A DNA stretch of 64,000 nt from Deltaproteobacteria bacterium (lineage in GTDB: Bacteria; Desulfobacterota; Syntrophobacteria; Syntrophobacterales; Syntrophobacteraceae): contig JAAYVE010000029.1 in NCBI GenBank assembly GCA_012517315.1, positions 1 to 64,000 on the forward strand, read 5' to 3'. The position numbers and the translations under genes were made by a program. A model generated the notes under the pieces. It was not told the DNA's origin. It saw only the letters and a program-made list of their open reading frames with translations, and ran no database searches. Positions within the stretch are counted from its first letter, which is position 1, and each line of letters starts with the position of its first letter. Below, one piece after another: positions 1 to 9,053 of this stretch.

Positions 1-746
1 ACATCCTGTTGCTTGGTTTCCAGCACCTGGGTTGTCGGCGATTTCTCGATGAGCCTGCAGACCGTGTTCGGGACGAACTTGCTCAAGCTCGCCTTGATGC
101 TCTCCAGGGTCTCCACCTTCCGCATGGCCGCACTGAGGCGGTTGTATGCCTTTTCCAACTGCACATTTTGGGTTTGCAGGTACCGGTTGAGGCGTTCGAT
201 CTCCTCGAAGGAGCGGGCATTCTTGAGGCCCACCTTGAGGTTGTTGACGAGAATGCAAAGCAGTTCCTGGTCGCTGTCGTCATAGGGTTCACCGATCATT
301 TTGGCCCCCAGGGCCAGGAGCCCCATGCAGTCGTCGTCCAGTGCAAAGGGCAAAGCGCAGACGATCTCAGGGGGAAGGAAGTCAGGGTGCAGGCAGACGG
401 CATGCTGGGAGGACAACCAGGCGGGGCCCCCTGTGAGAAGAAACCTGCGGGAGGAATCCTTGAGGGAAGACAGGTCCGTCTCGTGCAGCCCTACATGAAT
501 GCAGGAGGAGATTTCCCCTGAGGGCAGTTCCACGATGATGATGAATCCTTCAGCGGCCCCGAAGTTGCCCATGGTCATGAGGAGGAAACTCCTGACCATC
601 TTGTCCGATTCCACGTAAGTGAAAATGTCTCTGCTCACGTCATAGAGCGTCTTCAGGTGGAAAACGCGGTGGTCCAGGTCCCTTTGGACCTTCTCCGCGG
701 CTTCCAGAGCCGCCCTCAGCTCTTCCAGCCGAGCCCGGTAACCCAT
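1..746 (-). CDS. GAF-domain class III adenylate/guanylate cyclase (partial)
   Basis: The frame is open from an ATG at 746 to the left edge, so the 3' end is missing. About 248 residues are visible: a short N-terminal helix, a GAF domain (roughly residues 25-190), a coiled-coil linker, and then the segment KFVPNTVCRLIEKSP. In class III cyclases fused to GAF domains that kind of segment comes directly before the catalytic domain. The cyclase assignment therefore rests on the linker and not on catalytic residues, which lie outside the window. A GGAGGGGGGTG ribosome site precedes the ATG. It is the last visible gene of a minus-strand signalling run, directly downstream of a cyclic-nucleotide-binding gene. 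An alternative is a GAF protein with another output domain. Confidence 0.6.
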   Translation of the reverse strand, partial: MGYRARLEELRAALEAAEKVQRDLDHRVFHLKTLYDVSRDIFTYVESDKMVRSFLLMTMGNFGAAEGFIIIVELPSGEISSCIHVGLHETDLSSLKDSSRRFLLTGGPAWLSSQHAVCLHPDFLPPEIVCALPFALDDDCMGLLALGAKMIGEPYDDSDQELLCILVNNLKVGLKNARSFEEIERLNRYLQTQNVQLEKAYNRLSAAMRKVETLESIKASLSKFVPNTVCRLIEKSPTTQVLETKQQD

Positions 747-770
747 CCTGCACCCCCCTCGAGGCGGGTC

Positions 771-1233
771 CTATTGGAGCGATCCCATGATGGATTTGAA
801 GTGGACGATCAACTCGCGCCGTGTCTCGATGAGGCGTTCCAAGAGTTGCCTGGCTACGTTGATCATGACGATCCGGCCGAGTTTCGGCGTCCGCCTCGAT
901 CAACCCCTGCAACGCCACCCTCGGAAACACAATGAGCGACCCCTCGTTGAGGCAGTAAGCGGAAACGCTGTACTGGTGAGGGGCTACCAGGGCCGAGGTT
1001 CCGAAGCACTGCCCGGGGTCGCGCAGGACGCTCACTGGCAGGTCAAAGTCCTCGTCCACTCGGGTCTTGAGCTCCACCGCGCCCCTCTCGATCATGTAGA
1101 TGACCTCTCCCACCCGGCCTTCGTGCATGAGCAACTCCCCCCCGGTCATGGGCGCCCTGGAGGCGATCTCTGCCAGACGTTGCAGATGCCGTTCCGAAAG
1201 ACCATACAGGAAATCCGACCGTGACGGAAACAT
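771..1233 (-). pseudogene. Cyclic-nucleotide-binding (cNMP) domain protein, frameshifted near its C-terminus
   Basis: The start is the ATG at 1233, preceded by a GGGGGAGAGAGG ribosome site. The first ~115 residues form a CAP-type effector domain (hydrophobic beta roll, GEVIYMIERGAVELK, phosphate-cassette-like segment near FGTSALVAPHQYSV). After EADAE the frame turns into Arg/Pro-rich sequence that reads on to 640, into the next gene. Removing one A from the GAAAC run (plus strand TTT at 882-884) restores ELGRIVMINVARQLLERL and a natural stop at 771-773. I therefore read this as a ~153-residue protein carrying a one-base insertion, either a real mutation or a sequencing error. There is no DNA-binding domain, so it is a sensor domain only. 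It sits between the cyclase and the STAS gene. Confidence 0.7.
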
Positions 1234-1359
1234 GCTGCCTCTCTCCCCCGGCGTCCCGGTAACCCGTCCTTTTTCCGGGTTTGGGCCGGCATGCCGAATG
1301 GGTTTCGAATGCCCCGTGATAGAGTGTGCCATGCAATGGAGCGCATGGAATCATTGGCT

Positions 1360-1704
1360 TCAAGACATCTTTTGCAGCGCCTCTTGGAGCGTGTCGTAGA
1401 TTTTGGCAAACTTCGTGATCCCGACCATGTGGAAGATCTTTTTGAAATGCGCCGAAAGACCGGTGATGGCGACCTCCTGATCCCTTGTCCTGGCCTTGGC
1501 GAGGAGCTGTATCAAAAGAGCGATGCCGCCGCTGTTGATGTAGGCGTTCCCGTCGAATTGCAGCAGGATCTTGACGGCCCCCTGGTTGCTCGCACAGGTG
1601 TATGCTTCATTGAGGAAGGGTTCGGAAAAAACGGTGATGTCTCCCTGGATTTCAAGGACTGTGACAGAGTCCCTCTGCTCGATTCTAATCTCGTTCTGTT
1701 GCAT
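1360..1704 (-). CDS. STAS-domain anti-sigma factor antagonist
   Basis: A 114-residue single STAS domain of the SpoIIAA/RsbV type. It begins with a beta strand (VTVLEIQGDITVFSE) and carries the phosphorylation loop in the segment NAYINSGGIALLIQLLAKA, where Ser58 lies at the usual position. The C-terminal helix (KIYDTLQEALQKM) is typical. In partner switching the dephosphorylated antagonist binds an RsbW-type kinase and releases its target. The neighbours upstream are an RsbW-like ATPase and a SpoIIE-type phosphatase, which are the expected partners. Confidence in the fold is high; which sigma factor or target it controls cannot be seen here. Confidence 0.9.
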   Translation of the reverse strand: MQQNEIRIEQRDSVTVLEIQGDITVFSEPFLNEAYTCASNQGAVKILLQFDGNAYINSGGIALLIQLLAKARTRDQEVAITGLSAHFKKIFHMVGITKFAKIYDTLQEALQKMS

Positions 1705-1791
1705 ATTCAGCCCTGCTTCCTTGCCGCCTCACCCCAGTGGCCTGCATTGATCAGACACAACAAAGCCGCTCCTGGGCACGGGCGCCCGCAC

Positions 1792-2262
1792 CTAATGGCT
1801 CCGGCTCATCTTGAGAACCATCCGCAGCATGTTTCCCTGATCGGACAATTTGTTGAACTCCACGTGGTCCATCAGCCGTCTGATCAGGAAGATACCTAGG
1901 CCCCTCGGGGGTTCCAGTCTCTCGATCTTCTTTTCTATGTCCGGGTCTTCGGGCAGTTCCACGATGCCTTCCCCCTCGTCCATGACGGACACGCTGAAAG
2001 TCTGGCCGTCAAAATTCATTGAGACGATGACCCGGGCATCGGAGCGCCCCCTGTTCCCGTGCTCCATGGCGTTGAGGCAGGCTTCGGCCACCGCGGTCTT
2101 CAGGTCGCTGATGCGCTCGGGAACGAAGCCGACGATCCTGGCGAACGAGGCCGTGCAGTCCATGGCGATCCGCTCATAGCCCAGCTTGTTGGGCAGGTTG
2201 ACCTCCAGGGTCTGCTCATCGAGGAACCTGATCATCTCGCCTTGATCGCTTGTAACATTCAA
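1792..2262 (-). CDS. RsbW/SpoIIAB-like anti-sigma serine kinase (HATPase_c_2)
   Basis: An ATP-binding protein of about 156 residues with a GHKL-type fold and no HisKA domain. The N box (AVAEACLNAMEHGN), the G1 box (DEGEGI) and the G2 box (RGLGIFLIRRLMD) are all visible. Proteins of this family phosphorylate STAS antagonists and sequester sigma factors or other targets. I prefer a TTG start at 2262 because GGAGG lies six bases upstream. The open frame extends to an ATG at 2295, which has no ribosome site and would place the GGAGG inside the gene. It lies upstream of the STAS gene and downstream of the SpoIIE phosphatase gene, probably in one transcriptional unit. Confidence 0.85.
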   Translation of the reverse strand: MNVTSDQGEMIRFLDEQTLEVNLPNKLGYERIAMDCTASFARIVGFVPERISDLKTAVAEACLNAMEHGNRGRSDARVIVSMNFDGQTFSVSVMDEGEGIVELPEDPDIEKKIERLEPPRGLGIFLIRRLMDHVEFNKLSDQGNMLRMVLKMSRSH

Positions 2263-2563
2263 AGAACCCTCCTCCCTCGAAGTATTCCTGTGCACTTGGC
2301 ATTTCCAATAGGGAAGGGAGACACCCGTGACTTCAGGGACCCTCCCATCCCGTTATCCTTTTGCACGTCCCGAGGCCTCCTATAGTTTCACGATTTCGTG
2401 CGGGACCCCATGAGCAAGAAACCGAGCCCATTATGCCATACCCCAAAACGTGCAGTACGCGCTACAAGAATACACGCCCAGCCCGCGCCCGTCACCTGGA
2501 TGGTGGATGCCTCCGTTCATGGAGCTGCCCTTGGATAAGCACCAGGCATCCGCAGCCATATTG

Positions 2564-5269
2564 CTACCCGGTAACAGAGAGAACGATCATGGTCAGATCA
2601 TCGTGCTGCGCGGCGCTGGCGACAAACGTATTCACACTCGCCATGATCTCCCGGAGCATTTCATCTGCTGACATGGACCCGGCTTCCTGAATGGTCTCGA
2701 TCAATCGCTCAAACCCGTATATCTCCTGCCGAGGGTTCATGGCCTCCACAATACCGTCCGTGTAGAAGACCACCCGATCCCCAAGCGCAAGCTGCAACCG
2801 AGTTTCCTGGTAGTCGGCATCTTCCAGGATTCCGAGGGGGAAAGTGTCCCCAAGTGTCTCGATAAAGCTCGCGACTCCGTTCTTCGCCGAGAAATGGACG
2901 GGTTGCGTCTGCCCGGCGCTGCATAATCTCAGGATGCGGTCCCGGGAGTCTATGACCGCATAGAGCAGGGCCACGAACATGCCGCTCTTGACATCTTTCT
3001 TGAGTCGCCGGTTTGCACGACTCATGATCCTGTCGACGGTACGTTGATCCTCGGACAGCATTCTGAACACGCTCCTGGAGGCGGACATGATGAGCGCCCC
3101 GGAGACGCTTTTTCCTGTCACATCGCCTATGAGCATACCCAGCCGATCCTCGGTCATTTCGATGAAGTCGAAGAAGTCCCCCCCCACCTCCCTGGCGGGA
3201 ATCGAGGTGGCGGCAATCTCGAACCCCTTCGCCTCGGGGCACACCGCTGGCAGCATGCTCGTTTGGAGCTCACGGGCGATGGCCAGTTCCTCCTCCATGC
3301 GCTCCTTTTCGATCACTTCATCGAGCAAGAGTGCGTTCTCTATAGCCATCGCCCCATGGCCGGCCAGAATCGCGAGCAGGTTGACGTCTTCTCGCCGGTA
3401 GAATTTTCCCGATTTCTTGTTGCCGACAGCCATGACCCCGACCAACCGGTCGCCTGAGATCAACGGGATCATCAGCACCGCCCGAAGCGAGACGAAGGTA
3501 TCCAGGTAGGCTTCCCTCCGCGCTTCGTAAAAGGGGTCCTCAAGAATATCGTAGATGGTGAGCTCGCTCTGCCTTTCGGCCATGTCTCTAATAAGCGGGC
3601 TTCCCTCATCGAGCGACATTACTGGAACCACTGGATTCCCTGCTTGCGGATTGGTCCCAATGAGTCCACCCTCATTCCGGTTCCGCGATTTCCGCGATGC
3701 GACGATGGCCAGTCCAACGGCCTGCGCCTCGGGCATCCGCATCCCTGCGGCCCGGGTTGCACCCCGGCCCCGAGGGAGGTGGTCATGTCCTTCGGGAACA
3801 TCCAGCCCGGTTCCTTCTTGCGCCCTGTGGCACTCGTAGTGGCCCGAGTGGCGGTTTCGCAGCATCACGCACATCGATTCGATGAACATGGTGCGAACAC
3901 CCGTGTTGACGATGGTCGCCACAATCTGGTCCACGCTCAACAAGGCGCGCATGGATTCCGTAATGCTTGCTACCGTTTCCTGATAGTCGTACTCAAGGCG
4001 GTAGAAAAGGCGGTCTATCAATTTTTGCACCCGACGGTAGACGGGCTGGAACAGGAACACGATAATCAGCGGGAAAATAATGGGGAACAGCACCTGCGCA
4101 TAACCACCCAGGATCGGTCTAACGACCACGGACTGTGTCAGCACTTCGACCCCGTAGAAAGAGACGCCGATCATCAAGCTCATGATAGCATAACCCACGG
4201 CCCGCTTCACGTACACATCCACGTCGAACAGATTGTGTCGAGCGATGGCATAGGCGACAGACGCCGGGAACAAGATGATGGGAATGTCGAGAAGATTGGT
4301 CTGGATAATGTTCCCTTTAGCACCCATGCCCAGATGCAGGAACAAGAGGCCGAACGCCGGAAGCGGGAAAGCCGCGGCGGCCCCCAGCAACACAACCTTG
4401 GCGCGCTGTTTCTCCAGGGCCGACTCTCCCCCGAGAAATGCGCGCAGATTGAAGAAAACCATGATCAGAGCGGTTGCCACATCATAGAAACGCACCATGG
4501 AGAACAGGGTCGTGATGACAGGGCGAGGATACAGAAACAAAACGGGCAGGGCCAGCAAAGTGGAGGCGGCATACGGGGCGAATTGCATGACGGGGTAACG
4601 TTGGATGCACCTTCTTCTGGCGGGGAACAGCAGGGCAAGGTGCAAGCCCGCCGCAGGGATGAAACTTTGGGCAAACAGGTTCAGCCTCACGATACTGAGC
4701 TGGCGACATTCGTATCCCGTCACCGTGGAGAGGCAGAGAAACACGCAGGCGGAAAGGAAAGCCCAGCTCACATCGTGCCGCGGTTTCATGATGTATACGA
4801 GACAGCCGATGAAGAGATAGGCGATCCCGGACAACACCGAAGGACCGTAGACCATGAGAAGATCGGCCCAGGTGAAGGTCATAGAGGGTATGACCATCTC
4901 CACAATCCCGCCGTTCTTTTCCACTTGGTATTGGACGGGACTGCCCGCGGGCAACCGGTTCAGGATTTCATCCAGGTCCTCCGGACAGTTCAGGAGTGTA
5001 CCCTCCGCCTTGACGATCCTGTCGGGGAATTTCAGCCCTTCCCTGATTCCGCACCAATGACTGCGGCCATAGGCATTGACAAACAGACGGCGATTGACCA
5101 CAAAGCCGCCGAAGGGCTTCCCGACGGACTCCACCGCACGATAGGCACACAGGGCGGCGAGCCACAGGGTTGCGACCACCGTGGCGCCAACCAGAATGTG
5201 CTGAAACATGCGCCCTGAAGGAACGCGCCTGTTTGCGATCGTCGCGGGCACGTCAGCGGGCACCATCAT
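2564..5269 (-). CDS. Membrane GAF-SpoIIE (PP2C-type) serine phosphatase
   Basis: A 901-residue protein. Residues ~20-45 form a first membrane helix, followed by an extracytoplasmic PDZ-like segment (about 50-125) and then about seven hydrophobic helices (about 130-400). A GAF domain follows (about 440-660), then a coiled linker beginning EKERMEEELAIARELQ, and a SpoIIE phosphatase domain (about 670-900) with EVGGDFFDF, IGDVTGKSVSGAL and YTDGIVEAMNP, which include the metal-binding Asp residues. It should dephosphorylate a phospho-STAS protein in response to a signal sensed by the membrane or GAF part, and a STAS/RsbW pair lies just downstream. Its start overlaps the stop of lnt by four bases (ATGA), so the two are probably translationally coupled. 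Confidence 0.88.
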   Translation of the reverse strand: MMVPADVPATIANRRVPSGRMFQHILVGATVVATLWLAALCAYRAVESVGKPFGGFVVNRRLFVNAYGRSHWCGIREGLKFPDRIVKAEGTLLNCPEDLDEILNRLPAGSPVQYQVEKNGGIVEMVIPSMTFTWADLLMVYGPSVLSGIAYLFIGCLVYIMKPRHDVSWAFLSACVFLCLSTVTGYECRQLSIVRLNLFAQSFIPAAGLHLALLFPARRRCIQRYPVMQFAPYAASTLLALPVLFLYPRPVITTLFSMVRFYDVATALIMVFFNLRAFLGGESALEKQRAKVVLLGAAAAFPLPAFGLLFLHLGMGAKGNIIQTNLLDIPIILFPASVAYAIARHNLFDVDVYVKRAVGYAIMSLMIGVSFYGVEVLTQSVVVRPILGGYAQVLFPIIFPLIIVFLFQPVYRRVQKLIDRLFYRLEYDYQETVASITESMRALLSVDQIVATIVNTGVRTMFIESMCVMLRNRHSGHYECHRAQEGTGLDVPEGHDHLPRGRGATRAAGMRMPEAQAVGLAIVASRKSRNRNEGGLIGTNPQAGNPVVPVMSLDEGSPLIRDMAERQSELTIYDILEDPFYEARREAYLDTFVSLRAVLMIPLISGDRLVGVMAVGNKKSGKFYRREDVNLLAILAGHGAMAIENALLLDEVIEKERMEEELAIARELQTSMLPAVCPEAKGFEIAATSIPAREVGGDFFDFIEMTEDRLGMLIGDVTGKSVSGALIMSASRSVFRMLSEDQRTVDRIMSRANRRLKKDVKSGMFVALLYAVIDSRDRILRLCSAGQTQPVHFSAKNGVASFIETLGDTFPLGILEDADYQETRLQLALGDRVVFYTDGIVEAMNPRQEIYGFERLIETIQEAGSMSADEMLREIMASVNTFVASAAQHDDLTMIVLSVTG

Positions 5270-6861
5270 CTGTCATCCGTGCATGAATTTCTGATGAAGA
5301 TAGAGAAGGCCAGGAGCAGCATCGATGCCGCAAGACAGACGAGAGCGAAAACATCCCCGTGAACCGTATAGAAGGTCTTGTGAGGAGAAATGGGGATGCT
5401 CCTCGTCAAATGGCCTTCCACAAAGAGCTCTTTGCCGCCGTTGGTGACTTTCCCCACCAGACCTCCATGGGGACCTATGAAGCAGGAAATGCCGGTGTTG
5501 GCGCATCGTACCAGGGGGACCCGGTTCTCCACGGCCCGGAAGACGCTCATGGCGAGGAACTGATAGGGTGCCGCCGTATCGCCGAACCAGGCCTCGTTGG
5601 TGATATTGACCATGAACTGCGCGCCGTTTCTGACAAACTGACGGAAATGCTTGGCAAAGATGTTCTCCCAGCAGATCGTCACCCCGAAAGGGACATCCAT
5701 GATGGAAAAGACCGTGTAGTCCTTCCCCGGAAGGAAATTTCCCGTGGCAGTCACAAAGCGCTTCGGCCAGGGCAGGTCATCGCCGTAGGGCAGGTACTCG
5801 GCGAAAGGCAGCAGCCGGATCTTGTCGTATCGCTTCAGGATGGTCCCTGCAGGGGAAATCAGGTATGCGCTGTTCAGGCGGTGTTCGTTCCTGAGCTCTC
5901 CGGGCCCGAATTTGGGGCGCTGCGCGCTGCCGAACAGAATGTGCGTCTGCGTCTGCCTGGCAAGGTCCGAGATCGTGCTTGAGAAATAGAGGTCTTTGCC
6001 GAACAGCCCCGGCACGGAGGTTTCCGGCCAGACGATCAGATCAGCCGACGCGTTGAGGCAGGCATCGAGGGTCAGGCGCGCGTGACGGTCGAGGTGCCGG
6101 TGCATGAGACCCGAATCCCACTTCAGTGCCTGCGGAATGTTCCCTTGAACCACCGTTAGGTTGATCTTCCGGGATTGGTCCTGGGCCGTTATGGCCATCC
6201 AGCCATGGAGGTACACGCCCACAGAGAGCAGCACCACGAAAATCACTTGACCCACGCGTCCAGGAGTGAGTCTCCGGTCCCCGTTTTCCGACACTTTCAA
6301 ACGGCCGAGAAGATCGGCCAGGGCCGTGTTCACCATCACGATAAGGAAGGAGATCCCGTACACTCCGGTTATCGATGCGATCTGAATAAGGGGCAGATTG
6401 CGATACTGACTGTGCCCCAGCAGTCCCCACGGAAGGCCGAGAAAACCCATGTGAGAGCGCACATATTCGAAGCTGACCCAAAGCACGGGGGCCGTGACAA
6501 GAGCGGGAAAAGGAGTGCGCTCTGTGACAAAGCGCAGCAGCATCCCAAAAACGGCAAAATAGCTGCCCAGGTAAATACCCAGGACGATGAAATCCAGCGG
6601 TGTGAAACCGTCGATTCCATTGATCCAGAAAAATATGCCCATGAAGAAGGCGATGCCCGATGCCAGAGAAAACCAAGCAGCACGGCCCGGGCTGCCGGCC
6701 TGGATCACCGTGAGCAGCGGGACAAGTGCAATCCATGCCGGCAGCCCGTGGTCGAAGGAGGGGAATGAGAGGGCGAGAAGCCCGGCGGACAGAAGGGCAA
6801 GAAACAGATCGCGCATGAGAGCCATGCTCATTTCCGAAACAGCCCATGCCACGGCACGCAT
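5266..6861 (-). CDS. lnt: Apolipoprotein N-acyltransferase
   Basis: A 531-residue inner-membrane enzyme that N-acylates the lipid-modified cysteine of apolipoproteins, the last step of lipoprotein maturation. About seven membrane helices occupy residues 15-225, followed by a nitrilase-fold domain. The catalytic triad is visible: Glu280 in WPETS, Lys347 in YDKIRLLPF and Cys397 in TICWEN. The length is usual for the family. No strong ribosome site marks the start; ATGs at 6831 or 6825 are also possible, since the family core starts near MRDLFLALLSAG. The 3' end overlaps the start of the phosphatase gene by four bases, an unusual pairing of envelope biogenesis with signalling. Confidence 0.95.
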   Translation of the reverse strand: MRAVAWAVSEMSMALMRDLFLALLSAGLLALSFPSFDHGLPAWIALVPLLTVIQAGSPGRAAWFSLASGIAFFMGIFFWINGIDGFTPLDFIVLGIYLGSYFAVFGMLLRFVTERTPFPALVTAPVLWVSFEYVRSHMGFLGLPWGLLGHSQYRNLPLIQIASITGVYGISFLIVMVNTALADLLGRLKVSENGDRRLTPGRVGQVIFVVLLSVGVYLHGWMAITAQDQSRKINLTVVQGNIPQALKWDSGLMHRHLDRHARLTLDACLNASADLIVWPETSVPGLFGKDLYFSSTISDLARQTQTHILFGSAQRPKFGPGELRNEHRLNSAYLISPAGTILKRYDKIRLLPFAEYLPYGDDLPWPKRFVTATGNFLPGKDYTVFSIMDVPFGVTICWENIFAKHFRQFVRNGAQFMVNITNEAWFGDTAAPYQFLAMSVFRAVENRVPLVRCANTGISCFIGPHGGLVGKVTNGGKELFVEGHLTRSIPISPHKTFYTVHGDVFALVCLAASMLLLAFSIFIRNSCTDDR

Positions 6862-6995
6862 TCTTCACGCAGGTCCGCGAAGCCCCAGGGGAGGCGTGGA
6901 GCTTGGAAATCACTTCACCCGACTTCCCCGGTCGTCCGCGGAAAGCTCTTGGTGGAGGTTCTTGGTGGAGGTTCAAGGTAACGAACGCCGAGAGA

Positions 6996-7466
6996 TCAGT
7001 GAACAACCGCCAGTATGACGACATCGGCCACGATAGGGCCCTGCGGGAAATCCTGCCCGGGATTGTAGAAGTCGGTGACGGTCTCGATGATGAGGTCGTC
7101 GCCGGGATCATGGCAATCTTCAGGAAGATAACTTGTGCCTCCCGGCATGCGATAATACCTCAGGTCATCTTTCGTCAAATAGGGGAAGTCCGCCGGATCG
7201 GTGCTCGAGATCACGACTTGCACGACCGGCAGGATGTCCCCCTTGCACTTGGCATCCACAATGGTGGCGAGCACTTGCTTGCCACCCGTCGCCGTGTCGA
7301 CCACGGTCAGTATCACCTTCCCCGTTATCGCCGGTCCCTGGAGATGCTCGGTACCGGTAGGGGGTTCCGGCATTTTCGCATGAGAAGTCGATATCGTGCC
7401 CACGCACAACACCGAAGCACTCATAAGAATGACCGCAACCAACATGAAGTTCGATTTGTGGCTCAT
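6996..7466 (-). CDS. Small secreted hypothetical protein
   Basis: A 156-residue protein with a clear signal peptide (MSHKSNFMLVAVILMSASV, cleavage probably near SHA-K at ~30). The mature part is rich in beta-forming residues, contains two Cys (C74 and C118) that could form a disulfide, and ends in a hydrophobic segment VADVVILAVVH. I recognise no family. A good ribosome site (AAGGAGGGTCTT) precedes the ATG. It is the downstream-most gene of the exoprotein cluster that continues up to 14.2 kb, separated from it by ~300 bases with strong hairpins. A periplasmic or extracellular location is inferred from the signal peptide alone. Confidence 0.75.
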   Translation of the reverse strand: MSHKSNFMLVAVILMSASVLCVGTISTSHAKMPEPPTGTEHLQGPAITGKVILTVVDTATGGKQVLATIVDAKCKGDILPVVQVVISSTDPADFPYLTKDDLRYYRMPGGTSYLPEDCHDPGDDLIIETVTDFYNPGQDFPQGPIVADVVILAVVH

Positions 7467-7648
7467 AAGACCCTCCTTGCCTTTCTCCGCCTGCTGAATC
7501 TCTTGAGGTTGCCACCGATGAAACCCTCAACCTACCCAAGGCCGCAATGTTCAGCCCTCCCCGTTCAGCCTCGTCCTGTCACCTCCCTTCCCGGGTTCAG
7601 GGGACCAAGTGTCTGGTGGAGTCCAGCGTGACTTCGTTTGCGGTTGCA

Positions 7649-7732
7649 GTGGGCACCATAAGAGGTGCCCACCCTGCAAAGCCATCGTGAAATATCGGAC
7701 AGTAGGGTGGGCACGGATTTACCGTGCCCACC
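7649..7732. repeat. REP-like nested palindromes in the 7467-7763 intergenic region
   Basis: Two adjacent inverted repeats. The first has 9-base arms at 7649-7657 and 7664-7672; the second has 11-base arms (GGTGGGCACGG) at 7706-7716 and 7722-7732. The inner arms of the two also pair with each other over 11 bases (7665-7675 with 7704-7714), so either two hairpins or one larger structure can form. There is no T tract, so a simple rho-independent terminator is unlikely. The form resembles the REP/BIME elements found in multiple copies between genes of many bacteria. The rest of 7467-7763 shows nothing coding. Confidence 0.7.
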
Positions 7733-7763
7733 AGAACCGGGTAAGGACATTCGCCCGACTACG

Positions 7764-9029
7764 CTAGAAGTAAGCCCTCACGCTGAACGCCAGGTACTTG
7801 GACTTCAACACGTTGTTGGACCCCGCGAAGCGGTCCCTGAAGGTGAGCGAAAAACTGAGGGGAAGGGGAAACTTCTTCTCCTGGTAGAGCGGCAGCGTGG
7901 AATAGGAGACGCCGACCATGTAGACATGTTCCGTGGAGTCGGTCTCCGCCTCGAGGGAAGGCAGTGAGTGGCCATTCTCTCCCTGCATGTCGTCCTTCAA
8001 CTTGAACCCGTACTTGTACAGCACGGCCCCCGTGAACCCCTTGAAGAATTCATATTTCGCCGAACCCTCAAATTCGAAGACGTCGCCGACATCCCGGTCC
8101 ACCCTTTCCTTGATGCGCGACAACGGCTGGTTGACATCTTCCAGGACCCTGAGGGTCTTCGTGTCGGGCAGAAGCAGATCGTAGCGGAACGTGGCGTTCA
8201 GGATCAGGTTCTTGACGCCGATGAAATCGTTGTTCAAACGGAACAGAGGGGCGAAGACCCCGTCTCCGCGGCCGAAGTCGGTGAGGTTGTCGGGATCGTC
8301 GACCTCTCCTGTGGGGAATCGCATACCGGCGGTGACGGCCAGTCGCCAGCGGTCCGTAAGCAGATACTGATATCTGAATCCGGCCTCCACATCGGAGAAG
8401 CCGTCTCCGGAAAAGGAACCGAACCTCTTGTAATCGTAGCCCGGTATGTCGACGCGCCCGTCCCCGTTGATGTCCAGGCCGGGGCCCAGGAGCCTGATCA
8501 CATCCGCGGTGGTCAGCGGCACCGTCCCCGGCATGTTCAGGGGCACGATGGCATTGAGGAAAGGATTCTTGCCCACCGTGGCGGTGGCTGAATCAATGCG
8601 CGCATCGACCTGGTTTTCCACCCACCAGTAGGGAACCAGCAGCCCCACGGAAAGCCTGTCGGTGATGCCGTACTCGAGCCCGAACTCGAGTATGTTGAAA
8701 CGGTATTCAAAGTCGACGATGCTCCTTCCCAGGGTTGCCGATCCCGGTAGCATGCCGAAAAATTTCTCCACAAGTGCGAGTGCCGGGAAGGCCCTCCTGT
8801 TCAGGTTCGTGTTGAAGTCCACCGCGGCGTCCTCGGTGTGGCCGTCGGGATCGAACCGCTTGCCGGTGGGGAAGTAGAACTTGTTGTCCAGCCCGACTCT
8901 CCAGACACCCCGTGGAAGCACTTCGGCGCTGTCGGCACGGCAAAGCTCCGTCGATACCAGGCAAAAGACCGACAGGACGCTCGTCGCCAACAGGATGGCC
9001 ATCTTCGTGGAGCCTCTCTTCATGCTCAT
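7764..9029 (-). CDS. Outer-membrane beta-barrel protein
   Basis: A 421-residue protein with a signal peptide (residues ~1-32, ending CRADS). It is built from many alternating amphipathic strands with aromatic residues at strand ends and finishes with the pattern LAFSVRAYF, a C-terminal Phe typical of barrels inserted by BamA. One internal stretch, DINGDGRVDIPGYD, is an EF-hand-like calcium loop, probably in an extracellular loop. It resembles the loosely defined transporter/porin-like proteins annotated as MetA-pathway or DUF3187-type. The substrate is unknown. It lies in the same direction as, and 24 bases downstream of, the MopE-motif gene, so one operon with the secreted proteins is likely. 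Confidence 0.75.
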   Translation of the reverse strand: MSMKRGSTKMAILLATSVLSVFCLVSTELCRADSAEVLPRGVWRVGLDNKFYFPTGKRFDPDGHTEDAAVDFNTNLNRRAFPALALVEKFFGMLPGSATLGRSIVDFEYRFNILEFGLEYGITDRLSVGLLVPYWWVENQVDARIDSATATVGKNPFLNAIVPLNMPGTVPLTTADVIRLLGPGLDINGDGRVDIPGYDYKRFGSFSGDGFSDVEAGFRYQYLLTDRWRLAVTAGMRFPTGEVDDPDNLTDFGRGDGVFAPLFRLNNDFIGVKNLILNATFRYDLLLPDTKTLRVLEDVNQPLSRIKERVDRDVGDVFEFEGSAKYEFFKGFTGAVLYKYGFKLKDDMQGENGHSLPSLEAETDSTEHVYMVGVSYSTLPLYQEKKFPLPLSFSLTFRDRFAGSNNVLKSKYLAFSVRAYF

Positions 9030-9053
9030 GGGCCCTCCCCCGCCTCTCCCCTC

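Noticed and set aside
771-1233. UGA recoding as the cause of the disrupted cNMP gene
   Set aside because: The break is a change of frame, not an in-frame TGA, so selenocysteine insertion does not explain it.
3644-5218. A 524-codon plus-strand frame
   Set aside because: Antisense to the SpoIIE phosphatase gene; His/Gln/Gly-rich with no domain.
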